64,000 bases of DNA from Colwellia demingiae (GTDB lineage Bacteria > Pseudomonadota > Gammaproteobacteria > Enterobacterales > Alteromonadaceae). Made by a program: the position numbers and the translations under genes. Position 1 is the stretch's first letter, and every line of letters begins with the position of its first letter. The stretch spans positions 496,001-560,000 of the forward strand of contig NZ_VOLT01000003.1 of NCBI RefSeq assembly GCF_007954275.1. Reading direction: 5' to 3'. This document shows, in pieces, positions 59,148-64,000 of this stretch. The notes below the pieces were generated by a model. It was not told the origin of the DNA. It saw only the letters and a list, made by a program, of their open reading frames with translations, and ran no database searches.

Positions 59148-61397
59148 TTAGTTAATTTCAGTATTAAGCCGTAAATGCACATAGCCTTTAATATGTTTGT
59201 TCAGCATTTTTTTCCCTGTTAAGCCAAATTGTTGGCAAACAGAGTCACTATCATGCTTTTGTATTAATCTTGCAACAAGCACTAAAGACTGCTGTAAAAC
59301 TTCTGTTGAGTGACTCTTAGTTTCACTCAACAGATCCTGCTTAAGCCATAAATACAAACTATAACAACAACTGCTATATAAACGCTCACCACGTGAAAAT
59401 GCCTGAACATTGGCAATATCTAGCGCGGACAAAGTGCTTAAGTCTCCTTGAGAACTTTGCCTCAACAAAAAAAACACAAGCTCAGTTGTAAGTGCTTTAT
59501 ATTCTTCTAAGAGTAAATAATCAAAACTTTGATAAAAGTTACGCTTAAAGCTCTGCTGCTTTTGCTTGCTTTTTACACCGAGTCCCTTAATTAATAAAGC
59601 AGAATGCTCTCCACTAGCTTTGTCTTTGGTGAAACCAATCCTTGCAGTAGAAAACCCAGCGCTAAGCCAGAAAGAAAGCAGTTCAGGGTTAACACCAAAA
59701 CTAGCACCAATAAAATCAACATTTTGATCTATTGCTAGTAACTCGATGTGTTGAATAAATTGAGCTCCAATACCTTGCTGCTGAATTTGCGGGTGAACAG
59801 CAATGCGCATAATACGTAAGTATTTATAATTAAAGGCTTGCTCAAAACCGCAATGGCTGAATAATGATTGTGGTAAGAAATGGCTACGTAGACGACGTTC
59901 AGAGTTTTTTATTGCACGAACATCTGCATCACTCACGCCATTCCCCTTTCCTTCATTCATCAATAGAGCAACTGCAAGGATTTCTGCATCATTCTTTTTT
60001 GAAGAATAAAGGCAAGTTAATTGCACCTGAGGGTTATCTAATAGTAGCTGTAAATCACTCGGCTTAGTTTGGTAATGTGCTGTCACCAAAACCGCAAAAA
60101 CTTGCTTTAACGATGCCTCATCAGCAACAAGCTCTTTTGCAGAAAGAACTTTGAACACAGGCTCATCTGTTGTATTTAAGGTATCAGTCTTCTTGACGGA
60201 ACTACTTTTATCATTGATTAGCGACTGAGGCGCTAATGTCGTTTTCAAAGTAGGTAATTCTGCATTTAACAAACATGCGTCAAAGACCAATTGTTCAAGC
60301 GGATCATCTTCTCGCCAACGGATCGGCTGATTAATATGTAAACTCGCCCATTGTGGGCATAACTTCTCAAGAACTTTTTGAAACTTTAAAGTAAAGCCTC
60401 TCCCTGCCCCTTCATAACCATGAACAGTACTAGAAAAAACCATCCGGTGATAACTTCTAAGTAATTTTTCAAGCAGATAAACAGGAATAGCCGCCGCTTC
60501 ATCAACCAGAAGAAGACTAACTTTTATCGGTGTCCTTATTAATTGGTCAACAGCCATAAACGTTAACTTAACCTTGCCAAAGGTAATAGTATTACCTTGC
60601 TGCTCTGCGCTAATTAAGCTTTGCTTTAATTGCCGATAGAAAACTGATAACGCTTGAGCATCAGGCGCAGTAATAACAATATTAAACTCATCGTGTTTAT
60701 GCGCTGTCATTAGTTGAGCACAGGCAATAGCCAATGCTGATGACTTTCCTCGACCGCGATCAGCAGTCAACACTAGCGGCCTTTTTCTTTGCCCTGAAAG
60801 AACTTTTTTGATGGCAACAACCGCATTGTACTGCTCTTGGGTAACACAACCATGAGGGTAAGTCGAAGTAGCCAACACCTTCAGTTGGCTATCTAAATCA
60901 GAACAAAGCGGTAAAGATGAAGCTTGCGATTCCCCAATAACGGTATGGCTGGACATTTCTGATATTAGTGAATAGAAGCGTTTAAAAAAGAGGCTATTTT
61001 CAAATTTGTCATTTTTCGATGGTATGACTAGAAATAATATACCACCTGCTTTTAGTGTTCCCGATAATCCGGCAAAAGCATCTATAGTAAAATCGCTATC
61101 GGCAAAAATAATAAAATCACTTTCGCTGCCTAACTTATCTCGGTAGCGTTTTCTCTGAACATTTGCAGGAAATACAGAGCTATCACCATAAATAAGGCAC
61201 TGAGCTAGCGAAGAAGAAGCCAGGAGTTCTTGTTTAGTATCAGTGCTTAAAGCCGCCTTAATCCCGTCAATGGAGTGCAATAAAGACATTGCCCAAGGCT
61301 CACTGCCAGATAAAATAACCATCCGACGCTCATTTTTTGCTGATGCTGCCTTGGAATAATTGTTAAACCAAGATAGGAAATCCTGTACTTGCACCAT
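59148..61397 (-). CDS. tmcA: tRNA(Met) cytidine acetyltransferase TmcA
   Basis: Uses ATP and acetyl-CoA to make N4-acetylcytidine at the wobble base of elongator tRNA-Met. 749 residues against 671 in E. coli. N-terminal DUF1726-like domain, RNA-helicase-like module with Walker A ADRGRGKSS at 212-220 and Walker B LLVDEAAAIP, then a GNAT domain (YLRIMRIAVHPQIQQQGIGAQFIQH) and a C-terminal tRNA-binding part. The extra length includes a low-complexity insert around NDKSSSVKKTDTLNTTDE. Divergent from the nap operon. Confidence 0.94.
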   Translation of the reverse strand: MVQVQDFLSWFNNYSKAASAKNERRMVILSGSEPWAMSLLHSIDGIKAALSTDTKQELLASSSLAQCLIYGDSSVFPANVQRKRYRDKLGSESDFIIFADSDFTIDAFAGLSGTLKAGGILFLVIPSKNDKFENSLFFKRFYSLISEMSSHTVIGESQASSLPLCSDLDSQLKVLATSTYPHGCVTQEQYNAVVAIKKVLSGQRKRPLVLTADRGRGKSSALAIACAQLMTAHKHDEFNIVITAPDAQALSVFYRQLKQSLISAEQQGNTITFGKVKLTFMAVDQLIRTPIKVSLLLVDEAAAIPVYLLEKLLRSYHRMVFSSTVHGYEGAGRGFTLKFQKVLEKLCPQWASLHINQPIRWREDDPLEQLVFDACLLNAELPTLKTTLAPQSLINDKSSSVKKTDTLNTTDEPVFKVLSAKELVADEASLKQVFAVLVTAHYQTKPSDLQLLLDNPQVQLTCLYSSKKNDAEILAVALLMNEGKGNGVSDADVRAIKNSERRLRSHFLPQSLFSHCGFEQAFNYKYLRIMRIAVHPQIQQQGIGAQFIQHIELLAIDQNVDFIGASFGVNPELLSFWLSAGFSTARIGFTKDKASGEHSALLIKGLGVKSKQKQQSFKRNFYQSFDYLLLEEYKALTTELVFFLLRQSSQGDLSTLSALDIANVQAFSRGERLYSSCCYSLYLWLKQDLLSETKSHSTEVLQQSLVLVARLIQKHDSDSVCQQFGLTGKKMLNKHIKGYVHLRLNTEIN

Positions 61398-61520
61398 ATT
61401 TTTTTTAAATCCTATAATAGAAATAAGTGAATAAAATCCAAGTTATCAAGTATGTTAAAGCAAAAAAATGAGATTTCGCCTAGCTTTTTTGAACGATTAA
61501 ACTCTATACTGCTTATGGCC

Positions 61521-61540
61521 ACAAATTAACTATGGTTAAT
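61521..61540. promoter_or_regulatory. Perfect palindrome in the tmcA-nap promoter region
   Basis: AAATTAAC-TATG-GTTAATTT, exact 8-base arms, centred about 24 bases upstream of the FNR site centre. It resembles neither the FNR nor the NarL/NarP consensus. It may bind an unnamed regulator of nap or tmcA. Confidence 0.5.
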
Positions 61541-61547
61541 TTGTAAA

Positions 61548-61561
61548 ACCTGATCTAGATC
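61548..61561 (+). promoter_or_regulatory. FNR-type site upstream of napE
   Basis: CTGATCTAGATCAA differs from the FNR consensus TTGATnnnnATCAA at one base. A -10 candidate TAAAGT (61584-61589) lies so that the site would centre near -41.5, the class II activation position. Anaerobic induction of nap is therefore likely. Confidence 0.75.
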
Positions 61562-61636
61562 AAACTATGTGACCTAACAAGGGATTAAAGTTAACCCAAA
61601 TTTAGCTTACCTTAATCATAAACTTTCGAGAGCATT

Positions 61637-61798
61637 ATGAACCAAGCAACATCTCCTGAACAACAAAAAAAGCATGAGCGAAATACCTTTATTTTTCTGG
61701 CTGTTTTTTTAGCACCTATTTTATCGGTAATTATCGTTGCCGGTTTTGGTTTTGCGGTCTGGATCAGTCAAATATTCTTAGGTCCACCAAGCGCTTAA
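61637..61798 (+). CDS. napE: Periplasmic nitrate reductase accessory protein NapE
   Basis: A 53-residue protein with a charged start (EQQKKHERN) and one membrane segment (about 18-43), ending WISQIFLGPPSA, the NapE pattern. Its exact job is unknown; it occurs only in nap operons. Its stop lies 4 bases before napF. First gene of the cluster, below an FNR-type site. Confidence 0.88.
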   Translation: MNQATSPEQQKKHERNTFIFLAVFLAPILSVIIVAGFGFAVWISQIFLGPPSA

Positions 61799-61802
61799 TA
61801 CC

Positions 61803-62354
61803 TTGCCTACTAACAACACTAAAACAGCGGAACGTTTAGCCGATCCATCAAGAAGACGCTTTTTTCGCGGACGCGTAAAAACTAAACACGAATTGCGCTT
61901 ACCTTGGGTGATTAATGAAGCTGTATTTACCTCTGGCTGCACTCAATGCCAAGATTGCATTAGCAGTTGTGAGAGCAATATTATTGTTAAAGATGAAGAT
62001 GGCTTTCCAAAAATCGATTTTAGTTTAGGTGAATGTACCTTTTGTAATAAGTGTATAGAGAGCTGTGAACAGCCGCTTTTTTCGGGTGTATTTACTGAAG
62101 AAAACACTTTAAACAATAATGAGAAAGCTTGGCCTGTAACCTTGGAAATTAGTGATAAGTGTTTAGCTAAAAATAACATTTATTGTCAAAGTTGCCGTGA
62201 TGAATGTGAAACCAATGTAATCAAGTTTAATTACCTTAATTCAAGCATTCCACAACCAAGTTTAAATGACCTTGATTGTAATCAATGTGGTGCATGCATT
62301 AAAACTTGCCCACAAGATGCAATAGCGTTTAACTTTGACCAAACAACAGTTTAA
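61803..62354 (+). CDS. napF: Ferredoxin-type protein NapF
   Basis: A cytosolic Fe-S protein thought to help mature NapA before export. 183 residues from TTG 61803 (no better start in frame). Four Cys-rich stretches: CTQCQDCISSCESN, CTFCNKCIESCEQP, a reduced CQSCRDECE, and CNQCGACIKTCPQDA. The opening SRRRFFRGR resembles the NapF start in other bacteria. Between napE and napD. Confidence 0.93.
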   Translation: MPTNNTKTAERLADPSRRRFFRGRVKTKHELRLPWVINEAVFTSGCTQCQDCISSCESNIIVKDEDGFPKIDFSLGECTFCNKCIESCEQPLFSGVFTEENTLNNNEKAWPVTLEISDKCLAKNNIYCQSCRDECETNVIKFNYLNSSIPQPSLNDLDCNQCGACIKTCPQDAIAFNFDQTTV

Positions 62355-62373
62355 AAAATAATTTAAGAAATAT

Positions 62374-62697
62374 ATGACACAAAAATACCATAGAACACCT
62401 GAATACCACGTAGCTAGTCTAGTTGCCTCGCCAATATTGGCACAACTCGATGAAGTAAAAGCGGTTATTACTGCTGTTGAAGGTGCAGAAATTCACGCAG
62501 TCAGCGATGAAGGTAAAATAGTTTTCACTGTTGAAGGTACTGGCTTTAAAGATCTTGACAAAAAAATAGATATTATAAGAGTCCATAAAAGCATACTTAA
62601 TGTATCACCAGTTTATCACCAAGTTTTAGACGAGAGTGGTGATGACAATGCTGAAGAACAATACAGTGAAGTAGCCATCAAAAAGAATAAAGAATAA
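62374..62697 (+). CDS. napD: NapA signal-peptide chaperone NapD
   Basis: Binds the Tat signal of NapA and holds back export until the cofactor is in place. 107 residues with the NapD pattern EYHVASLVASPILAQLDEVKAVITAVEGAEIHAVSDEGKIVFTVEG; the ferredoxin-like core ends near SPVYHQVLD and an acidic tail follows (about 20 residues longer than E. coli). Directly before napA. Confidence 0.93.
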   Translation: MTQKYHRTPEYHVASLVASPILAQLDEVKAVITAVEGAEIHAVSDEGKIVFTVEGTGFKDLDKKIDIIRVHKSILNVSPVYHQVLDESGDDNAEEQYSEVAIKKNKE

Positions 62698-62753
62698 AGA
62701 ATAAAATTAACCCTGTTTAAAACCGAATCAAAAAGCAAAAGGAAGGTGACACG

Positions 62754-64000
62754 ATGACAATTAATCGCCGCGAATTTATAAAAGCAAATGCGATTGCAGC
62801 AGCCGCTGCTGTTGCTGGGGTATCTGTACCTGCAGTAGCCTCTAACTTAATTACCAGCTCCGATATTACTAAACTTAAGTGGGATAAAGCTGCTTGTCGT
62901 TTTTGTGGTACAGGCTGTAGTGTTAATGTAGGCGTTATGGATGGCAAAGTTGTTGCTACCCATGGCGATATTAAATCACCTGTGAACAAAGGTCTTAGTT
63001 GTGTGAAAGGTTATTTCCTTTCAAAAATCATGTACGGCAAAGACAGACTTACCACTCCTTTATTACGTATGACCAACGGTAAATACGATAAAGAAGGTGA
63101 ATTCACTCCTATTTCTTGGGATCAAGCTTTCAATGTAATGGCTGAAAAAGCTAATGATGCATTGAAGAAAGATGGTCCAGAAGCACTTGGTATGTTCGGC
63201 TCTGGTCAATGGACTGTTCAAGAAGGTTATGCTGCAGTTAAATTGATGAAAGCAGGCTTTCGTACTAACAATATTGATCCTAATGCTCGTCACTGTATGG
63301 CGTCTGCTGTTGGTGGCTTTATGCGTACCTTTGGTATTGATGAGCCTATGGGCTGTTACGATGATTTAGAAGCTGCTGATGCCTTTGTATTATGGGGCTC
63401 AAACATGGCAGAAATGCATCCTATTTTATGGACGCGTTTAACTGATCGTCGTTTAAGTGCACCACATGTAAAAGTTGCTGTATTATCTACTTTTGAGCAC
63501 AGAAGTTTCGATTTAGCCGATAACGGCATGATCTTCACGCCACAAACTGATTTAGCTATTTTAAACTACATTGCTAACTATATTATTCAAACTGGTCGCG
63601 TAAACAAAGACTTTGTAAGTAAACATACAAACTTTAGATTAGGCGAAACAGATATAGGTTACGGTTTACGTCCTGAGCATCCGCTAGAACAAAAAGCTAA
63701 AAACAACGGTAAAACTAAAGGCAGCTCTACGCCAATTGATTTTGATGAATACGCAAAATTTGTTAGCACATATACGGTTGAATCCGTATCAAAACTTTCT
63801 GGTGTTCCTGAGCATAAGCTAAAAGAATTAGCTGAGATGTATGCGGATCCAAAAATCAAAGTAACATCATTTTGGACTATGGGCTTTAACCAACATACTC
63901 GTGGTGTTTGGGCCAATAACCTAGTTTATAACATTCACTTGTTAACAGGTAAAATCTCAACTCCTGGTAACAGCCCGTTTTCATTAACAGGTCAACCTTC
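62754..64000 (+). CDS. napA: Periplasmic nitrate reductase catalytic subunit NapA (C-terminus outside window)
   Basis: Reduces nitrate to nitrite in the periplasm with a molybdopterin guanine dinucleotide cofactor and a [4Fe-4S] cluster. The first 415 codons are present (E. coli 828). Twin-arginine signal NRREFIK with Ala-rich core, cleavage near PAVASN; cluster Cys in CRFCGTGC and later SCVKGY; the Mo-ligand Cys in [11 protein letters not shown]. Good AAGGAAGG site before ATG 62754. The gene order napE-napF-napD-napA is typical; napB and napC would lie beyond the window. Confidence 0.96.

Overview
This window looks like the chromosome of a cold-water marine gammaproteobacterium of the Colwellia type (Alteromonadales). 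The reasons are: AT-rich sequence with short AT-rich intergenic regions; a Na+-translocating NADH:quinone reductase (nqrABCDEF with apbE and nqrM); a Na+-type flagellar stator (pomAB); gene orders of this order (holD-rimI, smp/serB/radA, xseB-ispA-dxs, ftsB-ispD-ispF-truD-surE-pcm-yqaA-nlpD-rpoS); and many short palindromic repeats between genes. The genus is an inference from gene content and protein likeness, because no search could be run.

Layout. 1-4.8 kb (minus): secD (cut by the window edge), yajC, tgt and queA, i.e. protein export plus queuosine modification. 5-8.7 kb (plus): aceK, a lone tRNA-Trp, holD-rimI and a small unknown gene whose ribosome site lies in a hairpin. 8.7-9.4 kb: a repeat-rich gap. 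9.5-14.3 kb (plus): prfC, argS, a TatD nuclease. 14.3-20.4 kb: smp (minus), serB (plus), a very large double-PilZ protein (minus), a divergent radA (plus). 20.7-23.6 kb (plus): a secreted S9 peptidase and hpf with a 19-codon leader ORF. 23.8-28.6 kb (minus): metH and metA behind a five-box MetJ operator. 29-34 kb: MipA/OmpV-like outer membrane protein, yajQ, VanZ-like protein, panE, thiI. 34-39.2 kb: pomBA (minus) and xseB-ispA-dxs (plus). 39.3-46.8 kb (minus): nqrABCDEF, apbE, nqrM. 47.4-54.2 kb (minus): the rpoS to ftsB block. 54.3-58.3 kb (minus): an unknown gene, a beta-ketoacyl-ACP synthase III gene broken by an in-frame TAG, and a two-gene ABC exporter. 58.3-59.1 kb: a 265-bp MITE and a two-gene operon under a perfect Fur box. 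59.1-61.4 kb (minus): tmcA. 61.6-64 kb (plus): napEFDA (napA runs off the end) behind an FNR site.

Most of the window is ordinary core chromosome. No phage, CRISPR array, insertion-sequence transposase or defence island was seen. The most unusual signal is in the gaps. At least six dispersed stem-loops share constant internal-loop sequences (TACTCA on one side, CTCCGTG on the other), while the apical helix between them changes sequence with compensating changes that keep it paired. One copy lies in the argS leader, and another has an arm running into the nqrF stop codon. Other points worth a check are the amber-interrupted KAS III gene with an upstream FadR-like site, the Fur-controlled small-protein pair, the Shine-Dalgarno-sequestering hairpin at 8.4 kb, the hpf leader ORF, a perfect 23-bp inverted repeat before apbE, and RadA with a shortened zinc motif.
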